10,336 nucleotides of DNA, from NCBI GenBank assembly GCA_042096455.1, contig JBELLU010000054.1:1-10336 (forward strand). Reading direction: 5' to 3'. The notes beneath the pieces are model-generated. The model was not told the DNA's origin, did no database searches, and saw nothing but the letters and a program-made list of their open reading frames with translations. Origin of the DNA: UBA7445 sp042096455 (GTDB taxonomy: Bacteria; Verrucomicrobiota; Verrucomicrobiia; Opitutales; Coraliomargaritaceae). The stretch's first letter is position 1. The number at the start of each line of letters is the position of its first letter. The position numbers and the translations under genes were made by a program. Shown in pieces: positions 1 to 8,091 of this stretch.

Positions 1-56
1 TCGGAGGCGGTCACCGTGTCGGAAAGCACATTGGTCTGGAGTTGGGTGAGGTCAAG
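1..56. other. Window edge downstream of tatA, no supported gene
   Basis: Reading the minus strand past the tatA stop, one frame stays open to the edge and contains GTG codons (for example at 29-27), but there is no ATG and no Shine-Dalgarno-like sequence. A tatC gene would be a natural neighbour, but nothing here identifies one. No terminator hairpin is visible, so the transcript may continue beyond the window. Confidence 0.3.
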
Positions 57-383
57 CTAGGCTTCGGATTTCTTTTCTTCGGTAGCGGGGGCAGCGGGTT
101 CGTCGGCGGCTTCGCTCGGGAGGCTTTGTTCCACCTCGGGAGTGGCTGCGGTGACTTGCCCGGCTGCGGGTTTCGCTTTGACGGTCGGTTCTTCATCCAT
201 GGCGGTGCGGATATCGTCCTCGATTTCAGAGGTGGCTTTTTTGAACTCGCGGATGGATTTGCCGAAGGAGCGGAAGAGCTCGGGGAGTCGTTTCGCTCCG
301 AACAGGAGGAGGACGACGAGAAAGATGAGAATAATCTCAGGTGCGCGGAGATTCTGCAAGAAGGCAAATGTAGAGAGATTCAT
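57..383 (-). CDS. tatA: Sec-independent (twin-arginine) translocase subunit TatA
   Basis: This is a 108-residue TatA/TatE-type protein, the small membrane subunit that oligomerises to let folded proteins with twin-arginine signals cross the inner membrane. A short N-terminus is followed by one hydrophobic helix (about residues 15-29), the hallmark hinge FGAKRLPEL, and a charged amphipathic helix (about 35-58). The tail after residue 65 is rich in Ala, Glu and Pro and probably disordered. The FG-x4-P hinge and the short basic amphipathic helix favour TatA over TatB. The ATG at 383 lies 18 bases after the stop of the upstream lipoprotein gene, so the two are probably co-transcribed. The ribosome binding site is weak. 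No tatC or tatB is visible, so those subunits must lie elsewhere. Confidence 0.9.
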   Translation of the reverse strand: MNLSTFAFLQNLRAPEIILIFLVVLLLFGAKRLPELFRSFGKSIREFKKATSEIEDDIRTAMDEEPTVKAKPAAGQVTAATPEVEQSLPSEAADEPAAPATEEKKSEA

Positions 384-401
384 GATGGGATGGGTTTTGG
401 A

Positions 402-797
402 TTAGTTCTCTTTGGGAGCTTCGGGGTAAGTTTTTTGATAGGCCTCGTTTTGCTCGGCGTTTGCGGGCTCAACGCGCTGGTTGATCTTGGGGGTGCCTTC
501 GAGGATGTCGGCGGTGCGCAAACTACCGGGGCGCAGGGGGAGGCTTTTGAGGAGGGCGGTTTGCACGCCATCGACATCGGTCACGATGAGGAAACCGTCG
601 CCCAGTTCGTGGCCGTAGCGGATCGTTGCAATGCGTTCATTCATGTCGGCATGGACGATGTTGGGGCCCTTGTAGACCGGTCCGGTCGGTTTCGCGAGCT
701 CAACTTCCGCACCCTCGGGAATGGTGTCATACTGGCTGCAGGCGGACAGCGCCAGAACGCAAAGGCCGCAGATGAATATGTTTAATTTTTGATACAT
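402..797 (-). CDS. Small predicted lipoprotein of unknown function
   Basis: This 131-residue protein has a lipoprotein signal: a Lys near the N-terminus, a hydrophobic stretch at about residues 6-17, and the lipobox LSAC with Cys20 as the predicted lipidated residue. The mature part begins with a flexible stretch (about 21-45). A compact central section with alternating hydrophobic residues (about 50-90, including the stretch GDGFLIVTDVDG) looks like a small beta-rich fold. The polar Glu/Pro/Asn-rich tail resembles a linker. I do not recognise the family. The gene starts 17 bases after the rpoD stop and ends 18 bases before tatA, so it belongs to the same minus-strand unit. No good Shine-Dalgarno precedes its ATG, so translation may depend on ribosomes finishing rpoD. 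Confidence 0.75.
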   Translation of the reverse strand: MYQKLNIFICGLCVLALSACSQYDTIPEGAEVELAKPTGPVYKGPNIVHADMNERIATIRYGHELGDGFLIVTDVDGVQTALLKSLPLRPGSLRTADILEGTPKINQRVEPANAEQNEAYQKTYPEAPKEN

Positions 798-814
798 ATG
801 ATGGTTGCTTGGTA

Positions 815-2911
815 TTAATCCTTAGCGATATCTCTTTTTATGCTATCCATGCCGGGCTTGTCGAGGTTGATGTCGCCCTCGAAGAATCCATGGAGCTGGC
901 GAATCCGGGTGGGGTGGCGCATTTTGCGGAGGGCCTTCGCCTCGATTTGGCGAATGCGCTCACGGGTGACTTTAAATTGTTTACCGACTTCCTCGAGGGT
1001 GCGGGAGTAACCATCCACCAGGCCGAAGCGCAGTGAAAGGACGCGGCGTTCACGGGGCGTCAGGCTGTCGAGCACGTCGGTGATCTTCTCGCGCAGGAGG
1101 CTGTAGGCGGTCATGTCGTAGGGATTTTCCGCGCCCTTGTCTTCGATGAAGTCGCCGAAGTTGGTGTCGTCGGAATCGCCGACGGGGCTTTGGAGCGAGA
1201 TGGGTTGTTGCGCCATCTTCATGATGGATTGAACGCGCTCGAGGGGGAGGTTCATTTCCTCCGCGACTTCTTCTGCGGTGGGTTCGTGGCCGAGTTCCTG
1301 CAGGAGTTGTTTTTGAACCTGCATGACCTTGTTGAGGGTTTCGATCATGTGGACCGGGATGCGAATGGTGCGCGCCTGGTCGGCAATGGAACGGGTGATC
1401 GCCTGCCGAATCCACCAAGTGGCGTAGGTCGAGAATTTGTAACCGCGGCGGTATTCAAATTTTTCAACGGCTTTCATGAGGCCCATGTTGCCTTCCTGGA
1501 TGAGGTCGAGGAAGGAGAGGCCGCGATTGGTGTATTTTTTGGCGATTGAGATAACGAGGCGCAGGTTGGCTTCGACCATCTCGGTCTTGGCTTTGTGGGC
1601 TTCCCGCATTCCGGTGCGCACTTCGCGGATCAACTCCATGAGTTCGCCGGGTTCAATTCTGAATTCGGTCTTGATCGCCCCGAGTCGTTTTTCAATGGCG
1701 GGAACATTGACCTTTTTGCGCCGGCGGGTGGTGACTTTGCCGACTGCCTCGAGATCTTCGTGAAGATCTTTGAGTTCACGGTAGATGGGATTCAGGTCCT
1801 TGAGGAAATCCTCAAAAATCTTCAGTTTGAGGCAGTATTTACGGAGGGTGAGGCGCAGTTCCTTTTCGTATTTTTTCATACGGGTGACTGCCCGTTTGCG
1901 GTTGCTCTCTTTTTTGGCTTTTTCCGCTTCGAGTTGGCTGTCCCATGCCGCGTAAATGCGCTCACCGAGTTTGTGGGCCTGCTCGAGGAGTTTGGGCAGG
2001 CTGTTGAAGTAGGCCTCGCGGCTTTCGATTTTTTTATCGAGCACGACGCGGTCGAAGCGTTCCTCGCGGTTGAGGAGTTTGCGGACGATATCGTTTTGAT
2101 ACTCGAGGGTGAGGGCGGTGGAAAATAGGGCGTCCTGGGCGCGTTGTTCGGCGTTTTCGATGCGCTTGGAAATCGCGACTTCTTCTTCGCGGGTGAGAAG
2201 GGGAACCTGACCCATCTGCTTGAGATACATGCGAACCGGGTCGTCCAGAATGTCATTCTGGGAACTGCGGACTTCCTTCTCCTCGCTTTCCTCTTTGCGC
2301 GCCTTGAAATTTTCAACCTCGCTGTCATCGAGGATCTCAACCTCCAGGTTTTGAAGGATGGTGATGACGTTTTCAATTTCGTCGGGATTGTTAACGCCTT
2401 CGGGGAGGGATTTGTTGATGTCCTTGTAGGTAAGGAAGCCCTGTTCTTTGGAAAGGCGAATGAGGACGCGGATGCGCTCGTTGAGTTTTTCCTGGGCTTT
2501 GGGGGTGAGGCGGCGTTTGGTTGTGACGCTGGCGATGGCCTCATCGCTGATGTCCTCAACTTCCTTTTTGGCAGCGGCTTTCTTGACGGTCTTTTTAGCT
2601 GCCGGCTTGGTGGTTTTTTTTACAGCCTTTTTGACGACCTTTTTCGCGGGTGCCTTTTTNNNNNNNNNNNNNNNNNNNNNNNNNNNNNNNNNNNNNNNNN
2701 NNNNNNNNNNNNNNNNNNNNNNNNNNNNNNNNNNNNNNNNNNNNNNNNNNNNNNNNNNNGGTGCCTTTTTGACGGCTTTCTTGGCAGGCGCTTTCTTTGC
2801 GGGTGCCTTTTTAGCGGCTTTCTTCGCGGGTGCTTTTTTAGCGGCGGCCTTTTTGACCGCCTTTTCAGCGAGCGCTTTTTTTGCTGGTGTTTTCTTTTTT
2901 GCGGCAGGCAT
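815..2911 (-). CDS. rpoD: RNA polymerase primary sigma factor (sigma-70, RpoD/SigA)
   Basis: This is the housekeeping sigma factor, which directs RNA polymerase to -10/-35 promoters. It is 698 residues as assembled, although 34 of them span an N gap. After a Lys/Ala-rich extension (about 1-116) come region 1.1 (about 132-200), region 1.2 (about 213-245, with DDPVRMYLKQMG), a non-conserved charged region, and region 2 (about 445-522). Region 2 carries NLRLVISIAKKY, LDLIQEGNMGLMKAVEKF and the -10-melting segment YATWWIRQAI. Region 3 follows (about 523-600), then region 4 (about 615-680) with the -35-binding helix in VTRERIRQIEAKALRKMRHP. A tail of about 20 residues extends past the usual end of region 4. 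The gene lies 24 bases downstream of dnaG. The full set of regions 1.1-4.2 makes a primary sigma factor near certain; only the length of the extension is unknown. Confidence 0.97.
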   Translation of the reverse strand: MPAAKKKTPAKKALAEKAVKKAAAKKAPAKKAAKKAPAKKAPAKKAVKKAXXXXXXXXXXXXXXXXXXXXXXXXXXXXXXXXXXKKAPAKKVVKKAVKKTTKPAAKKTVKKAAAKKEVEDISDEAIASVTTKRRLTPKAQEKLNERIRVLIRLSKEQGFLTYKDINKSLPEGVNNPDEIENVITILQNLEVEILDDSEVENFKARKEESEEKEVRSSQNDILDDPVRMYLKQMGQVPLLTREEEVAISKRIENAEQRAQDALFSTALTLEYQNDIVRKLLNREERFDRVVLDKKIESREAYFNSLPKLLEQAHKLGERIYAAWDSQLEAEKAKKESNRKRAVTRMKKYEKELRLTLRKYCLKLKIFEDFLKDLNPIYRELKDLHEDLEAVGKVTTRRRKKVNVPAIEKRLGAIKTEFRIEPGELMELIREVRTGMREAHKAKTEMVEANLRLVISIAKKYTNRGLSFLDLIQEGNMGLMKAVEKFEYRRGYKFSTYATWWIRQAITRSIADQARTIRIPVHMIETLNKVMQVQKQLLQELGHEPTAEEVAEEMNLPLERVQSIMKMAQQPISLQSPVGDSDDTNFGDFIEDKGAENPYDMTAYSLLREKITDVLDSLTPRERRVLSLRFGLVDGYSRTLEEVGKQFKVTRERIRQIEAKALRKMRHPTRIRQLHGFFEGDINLDKPGMDSIKRDIAKD
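2564..2911 (-). repeat. Lys/Ala/Pro tandem repeat tract encoding the RpoD N-terminal extension
   Basis: The first ~116 codons of rpoD consist mainly of degenerate KKAPAKKA- and KKAVKKA-type units. At DNA level the plus strand shows recurring blocks such as GCGGGTGCCTTTTT and GCGGCTTTCTT. The protein segment is strongly basic and resembles histone-H1-like tails. Part of the tract is replaced by the 100-N gap, so the number of units is unknown. Confidence 0.9.
2660..2759. other. Assembly gap of 100 N inside rpoD
   Basis: A run of exactly 100 N is a customary placeholder for a gap of unknown size. The same 11-mer GGTGCCTTTTT lies immediately on both sides (2649-2659 and 2760-2770), so the break is where repeat units are identical. 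The reading frame happens to continue across the 100 N, which is weak evidence at most about the real length. Confidence 0.97.
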
Positions 2912-2935
2912 GACGTGAATTAAATAAGGTGGAGA

Positions 2936-4768
2936 TTATTGAATTTTAAAATCGAGTGGTTTGCTGAGGGTGTCGCGGAGGGTGCGAACTTCACGCATGA
3001 GTTGGAGGCGGGTCTCTTCTGAAAGGTCAGTATTGGCAACTTTTTGTTCCAAATCCTGCTTTAGCTTTTGCAAGTGATTACGGCAAAGTGTTTTAAGACA
3101 ATCGTTAATTTGTCGTGCGGGGTGCTCGACTTCGAGTTCGCGCAGGCTGATTTCGGCAAGGATTTGGCGGTCTTCGTCTGTTTCGAGGAGGCTTTCTATG
3201 GCTTGGTTGTTTTCGAGGAGGCCTTCTTGGATTTCGGCCAGGATGCGAGCTAGAATGCGGCCGTCGGGTGAATGGGTGTCAAGCCATTCAAAATCGGTGA
3301 CGTTTGCAGTGGCTGTCGCATATTCAGGATGATGGTAAACGAGCCAAAGTAAGTCCCATGTCGCTTGTGTCAATAGTCCGTCAGTTGAATTTGAGGGGCC
3401 GGCTGGGGTGTTTTTTTTGGGGCTGGAGTCGCGGCGAGGGGCGAATTGTCGGAATTCGCGGAGGGCGAGCTCGGGATCGACTCGAAGGAGGCGGGCGGCC
3501 TGGGTGAGGTAGTCCTCGCGGGCGACAAGGGAGGGGATGTGTTGGAGGAGCTCGAAGACTTGACGTAGGGCGGCGGTCTTTTCGTGGGGGTTGGGCGCCC
3601 GATCGGGGGGGAGGGATTCGCTGACGCTTAGTTGGATGCCGTTGAGGGCATTCTTGCGAAGGGGTTCAAGGGCTTCGGCACCCTGTTCGCGGAGGAGGTC
3701 GTCGGGGTCGGTTTTTTCCGGGAGGAGGAGGAAGCGGAAGTCGAGCTCGGCCTTGAGGGCGAGGGGGACATAGCGGAGGGCGGCTTTGCGGCCCGCGCGG
3801 TCACCGTCGAGAAGGCACTCTACGGATTTGGGGTCGTAGCGTCTTAGGAGGTGGAGTTGATCCTCGGTAAGGGCGGTGCCCTGGGGGGCGATGGCGGTGT
3901 GGAGCCCGACCGACCAGCAGCGGATGGCGTCGAGTTGACCCTCGACGAGGAGGAAACTGTCGCCGTCCTTGAGGTGGGTGCGGGCATGATCCATGCCGAA
4001 GAGGATGCGTCCTTTGTGGAAGATGGGGGTTTCGGGGGAGTTGACGTATTTTGCCTCGCGGGCGGGGTCGTCGTCGGGGGTCTGGGGGAGTTGGCGGGCG
4101 GTGAAGGCGACGACGCGGCCCTGGACGTCGCGGATTGGGATCATGAGGCGGCCCCGGAAGCGTGATTTGAATCGGGAGTGGTCGCTTTCGTTATCGTAGG
4201 CGTAGAAGAGGCCGGACTGGTGCATCGCCTGGGTGCTGATCTCGCGTTTTTGGCAGAGCAGGGCGAGGGCGTTGAGGGCGGCGGGGGCGTAGCCGATTTT
4301 GTGCGCCTCGGCGGTGGCGGTATCGAAACCGCGTGTCTCGTTCCAGTATTGGCGCACGGGGGCGGCTTCCTCGCTCTTCATGAACTGGTGGTGAAACCAG
4401 TTGGCGGCGAGTTCGTTGACGGCGAAGATTTGTTTGCGCAGGGAGAGGTCGCTCTTGGAGGGGCCGCCGGCTTCGTATTCGAGATTGATGTTGAATTTAC
4501 GGGCGATGAATTCGACCGCCTCGATGAATTCAAGGTTTTCCATCTTCATGACAAAGCTGAAGAGGTCGCCGCCTTCGCCGGTGCTGAAGCATTTAAAGAA
4601 GCCGCGGTCCGGATGGACGTAGAAGGAGGGCGTTTTTTCCTGAGTGAAGGGGCTGAGTCCTTTCCAGGAGCGTCCGGCGCGTTTGAGTTGCACGTACGGG
4701 GAGACCACGTCCACCAAATTGACTTGGTGTTTCATGGCGTCGATGGAGCGTTGGGCGACTCGCGGCAC
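2936..4768 (-). CDS. dnaG: DNA primase DnaG
   Basis: DnaG makes RNA primers at the replication fork with the DnaB helicase. The protein is 610 residues, slightly longer than the E. coli enzyme (581). The N-terminal zinc-ribbon-like domain (about 1-95) keeps EKTPSF and KCF, but three of the four usual zinc ligands are replaced: Ser39, Thr42 and Thr63, with only Cys60 kept. The catalytic core is intact: the basic RNA polymerase motif KYVNSPETPIFHKG (about 240-253), and TOPRIM residues Glu276 in VEGQLD and Asp321/Asp323 in DGDRAG. A DPDDLL motif follows near 355. The C-terminal part (about 430-610) is divergent, as expected for the helicase-interaction domain. The GTG at 4768 fits alignment with known DnaG N-termini, though no clear Shine-Dalgarno precedes it. 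The gene lies 26 bases after the TPR lipoprotein gene and 24 before rpoD. Confidence 0.97.
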   Translation of the reverse strand: MPRVAQRSIDAMKHQVNLVDVVSPYVQLKRAGRSWKGLSPFTQEKTPSFYVHPDRGFFKCFSTGEGGDLFSFVMKMENLEFIEAVEFIARKFNINLEYEAGGPSKSDLSLRKQIFAVNELAANWFHHQFMKSEEAAPVRQYWNETRGFDTATAEAHKIGYAPAALNALALLCQKREISTQAMHQSGLFYAYDNESDHSRFKSRFRGRLMIPIRDVQGRVVAFTARQLPQTPDDDPAREAKYVNSPETPIFHKGRILFGMDHARTHLKDGDSFLLVEGQLDAIRCWSVGLHTAIAPQGTALTEDQLHLLRRYDPKSVECLLDGDRAGRKAALRYVPLALKAELDFRFLLLPEKTDPDDLLREQGAEALEPLRKNALNGIQLSVSESLPPDRAPNPHEKTAALRQVFELLQHIPSLVAREDYLTQAARLLRVDPELALREFRQFAPRRDSSPKKNTPAGPSNSTDGLLTQATWDLLWLVYHHPEYATATANVTDFEWLDTHSPDGRILARILAEIQEGLLENNQAIESLLETDEDRQILAEISLRELEVEHPARQINDCLKTLCRNHLQKLKQDLEQKVANTDLSEETRLQLMREVRTLRDTLSKPLDFKIQ

Positions 4769-4794
4769 GAGGGTGATGAAGCGGTTGTAGGGGG

Positions 4795-6435
<1,641 letters not shown>

Positions 6436-6523
6436 CTCAGTTTTATACTATGCGGTGGGAATGTGGAGAAAACTTTATAAAGAACACTTGTGCGGCGCTT
6501 GTAAGAGTCAAGGTGATTGGTGT
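6436..6523. promoter_or_regulatory. Divergent intergenic region, probable promoters in both directions
   Basis: This stretch separates the minus-strand operon from the plus-strand gene at 6524. AT-rich candidates for -10 elements are TTTATACT (6442-6449; minus-strand reading TATAAA) and the perfect 10-base palindrome CTTTATAAAG (6473-6482), which could serve either strand. I found no convincing -35 match at 16-18 bases from either, so the exact promoters are not resolved. Confidence 0.3.
6510..6515 (+). promoter_or_regulatory. Ribosome binding site deciding the start at 6524
   Basis: AAGGTG lies eight bases before the ATG at 6524 and is the best Shine-Dalgarno-like sequence in the window. 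It favours this ATG, which opens a normal signal peptide, over the in-frame ATG at 6425, which would overlap the divergent gene and add 33 atypical residues. Confidence 0.6.
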
Positions 6524-7531
6524 ATGCGCGGGTGTTTAAGCTGGGTGCAAATTTGTTTGGCTGGTTTGCTTTTTGCTTCGGTGGGCCTGTCGGGCTCGGG
6601 TCTGGTGTGGGAGGCTGCGACGCCCGAGGGGTCGGATTACGTCGCGGCGGTGGAATCGTTGTTGTTGGAATACGAATCGGAGACGGGGCAGGAGCTGAAG
6701 CCGGGCGCGTTGGGGAAGGCGGGGTTGAAGGTGAATACACGGAGTGGTCTGGGTTTATCGACGCCGCGTCCTTTACTGCGGGCATTAATTGCTTCGTTGG
6801 AAAGCCGCGGTTTCGCGCGGGCGGATATTTTGATTGTGGATGCGGATGCGTACAATTTGAGGCAGGCGGGGATTTTGCCGTCGCTGGCGGAACCGGAGCT
6901 GAAGTTTGAGGGTTGTCCGGTGCTGGCGTTGAATGAGGGGGATTTTTATGACGAGGCATGGTATTATGATAGTCCCCTGCCGCCTGCGATGCGGGTATTG
7001 AATGCGATGGGCCGCGACGAGGCGGAAGCAGAGGGGGTGGCGCGGAAGAGTTTTTTGCCGCGTCCGCTCTTATTTGAGGTGGATTTCTGGATTAATCTGC
7101 CAGTGGGCTGCGATGACCCCGCGCTGGGGGTAGACGGGGCCCTAGTCAACATGACGCTGTGGAACGTGAGCAATAGCCGACGTTTTTTGGTGAATCAGGC
7201 GACCGCTTCGGCGGCGGTGGCGGAAATTGCGGCGATACCGGAATTGGTGGATAAGGCGGTCCTGCATTTTATGCCGATGGATTTGTATCAATTCATCGGG
7301 GGGCCGTTTTTCAATTCACTCTATACGCACGGGGAGGGGGTCTTGCGGATGAGCGCGGATCCGGTGGCCTTGGATCGTTTGTTGTATGATGCGATCAACG
7401 AGCGCCGCCGTCTGGCGGGATTTCCTGAGATTTTGCCGATGCCGCAACAGTTGCCCTTTGCGGCAAGTTTGGGGTTGGGGGTTTATGAGCGGGAGGCGAT
7501 TGAGCGCCGCGCGGTGGATTTGAGTGAATAA
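6524..7531 (+). CDS. Exported DUF362-like protein
   Basis: From the ATG at 6524 the protein is 335 residues. It begins with a signal-peptide-like stretch (Arg2, then hydrophobic residues to about 20, small residues after). Two sections resemble the DUF362 family: LKVNTRSG followed by STPRPLLRALIASLESRGF (about 68-97), like the family's opening strand and Thr-Pro helix, and MSADPVALDRL (about 276-286), like its ending. The central part (about 175-225) has KSFLPRPLLFEVDFWINLPV. DUF362 proteins are often described as iron-sulfur related, but I see no CxxCxxC ferredoxin motif; the mature region has only scattered cysteines (GCPV, GCDD). The molecular function is unknown. The gene is divergent from the dnaG-rpoD unit and ends 59 bases before nuoA. 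Export is well supported; the family call is moderate and from memory. Confidence 0.6.
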   Translation: MRGCLSWVQICLAGLLFASVGLSGSGLVWEAATPEGSDYVAAVESLLLEYESETGQELKPGALGKAGLKVNTRSGLGLSTPRPLLRALIASLESRGFARADILIVDADAYNLRQAGILPSLAEPELKFEGCPVLALNEGDFYDEAWYYDSPLPPAMRVLNAMGRDEAEAEGVARKSFLPRPLLFEVDFWINLPVGCDDPALGVDGALVNMTLWNVSNSRRFLVNQATASAAVAEIAAIPELVDKAVLHFMPMDLYQFIGGPFFNSLYTHGEGVLRMSADPVALDRLLYDAINERRRLAGFPEILPMPQQLPFAASLGLGVYEREAIERRAVDLSE

Positions 7532-7591
7532 ATGAGATTCTTTTGGAGAAACACCTTGAATAAAAGGCAAAAGCGATTCTTTACTAAGTGA
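7532..7591 (+). CDS. Possible 19-residue basic leader peptide ahead of nuoA
   Basis: An ATG follows directly after the TAA of the preceding gene (TAAATG) and opens 19 codons of a peptide rich in Arg, Lys and Phe. Its TGA overlaps the nuoA ATG by one base (TGATG). The arrangement would let ribosomes pass from the upstream gene to nuoA, which lacks its own Shine-Dalgarno. The ORF is short enough to be chance. Confidence 0.2.
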   Translation: MRFFWRNTLNKRQKRFFTK

Positions 7592-7965
7592 TGCAAATAG
7601 CGGATTTCTACCCAATTTTGGTGCAGCTCGTTCTCGTTTTGGGAATCGCAGTCACGATTCTGGTGGCTTCGCATATTTTCGGGCAACGCTCGGCGGGTTC
7701 CGCGATCAAGAATTCGCCGTACGAATGCGGTATGTTGGCGGAGGGTTCCGGGAGCGCGCGCTTTGCGGTTAAGTTCTACGTGACTGCGATGTTGTTCATC
7801 CTGTTTGATATCGAGGTGGTTTTCCTGATTCCCTGGGTGATGGTGTTCCGTGAATTTTTAGCGGCGCAGTTGCCGATCCTCCTGCCGGTTTTCTTTTTCC
7901 TATTTGTTCTGGTCTTGGGCCTGATCTACGAGTTGCGAAAGGGCGCGATCGAGTGGGAAAAATAG
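7591..7965 (+). CDS. nuoA: NADH-quinone oxidoreductase subunit A (Complex I, ND3 homologue)
   Basis: NuoA is a membrane subunit of respiratory Complex I that helps link quinone reduction to proton pumping. The 124-residue protein has three hydrophobic helices (about 7-30, 60-85 and 95-115). The first connecting loop holds the conserved SPYECG motif; Cys46 matches the loop cysteine known from mitochondrial ND3. The second helix carries KFYVTAMLFILFDIE with the conserved acidic pair Asp73 and Glu75. Length and motifs are standard. A GTG at 7588 would add one Met, but the ATG at 7591 is preferred because it overlaps the preceding TGA. What is odd is the context: nuoB does not follow. The next gene is an unrelated signalling protein behind a terminator-like hairpin, so this nuoA is separated from any nuo cluster on its 3' side. 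Confidence 0.95.
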   Translation: MQIADFYPILVQLVLVLGIAVTILVASHIFGQRSAGSAIKNSPYECGMLAEGSGSARFAVKFYVTAMLFILFDIEVVFLIPWVMVFREFLAAQLPILLPVFFFLFVLVLGLIYELRKGAIEWEK

Positions 7966-7993
7966 ATTGCATTTGGAATTTTGATTCAGCACC

Positions 7994-8024
7994 CCGGCTT
8001 CGCTCAAGGAAGCCCGGAACTTTT
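7994..8024 (+). terminator. Putative Rho-independent terminator after nuoA
   Basis: CCGGCTTC (7994-8001) pairs with GAAGCCCGG (8009-8017), giving eight base pairs with one bulged C and a seven-base loop. TTTT follows at 8021-8024 after a three-base spacer. It lies 28 bases after the nuoA stop and would separate nuoA from the next gene. The T-run is short, so termination may be partial. Confidence 0.45.
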
Positions 8025-8091
8025 CTCCAACGCCTCGTTCTTATCTGTAAGGACGTCGCACCATTTGTCCACGAACGACCCCTTGTACCCT

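Noticed and set aside
1..56. Start of a further minus-strand gene (for example tatC)
   Set aside because: Only about 18 codons are visible, with no ATG, no Shine-Dalgarno and no recognisable motif.
42..785. Long plus-strand open frame opposite tatA and the small lipoprotein
   Set aside because: It overlaps two well-supported minus-strand genes with no recognisable motif; it is an expected shadow of GC-rich coding sequence.
1595..2128. Plus-strand open frame opposite rpoD
   Set aside because: Low-complexity Phe/Glu/Gly-rich translation is the antisense of conserved sigma factor sequence; no start signal.
7981..8091. Extension of the cyclase fusion protein back to a TTG at 7981
   Set aside because: The extra 37 residues match no domain and their DNA contains a terminator-like hairpin; typical IIA domains begin at about the MRIDRYIS position.
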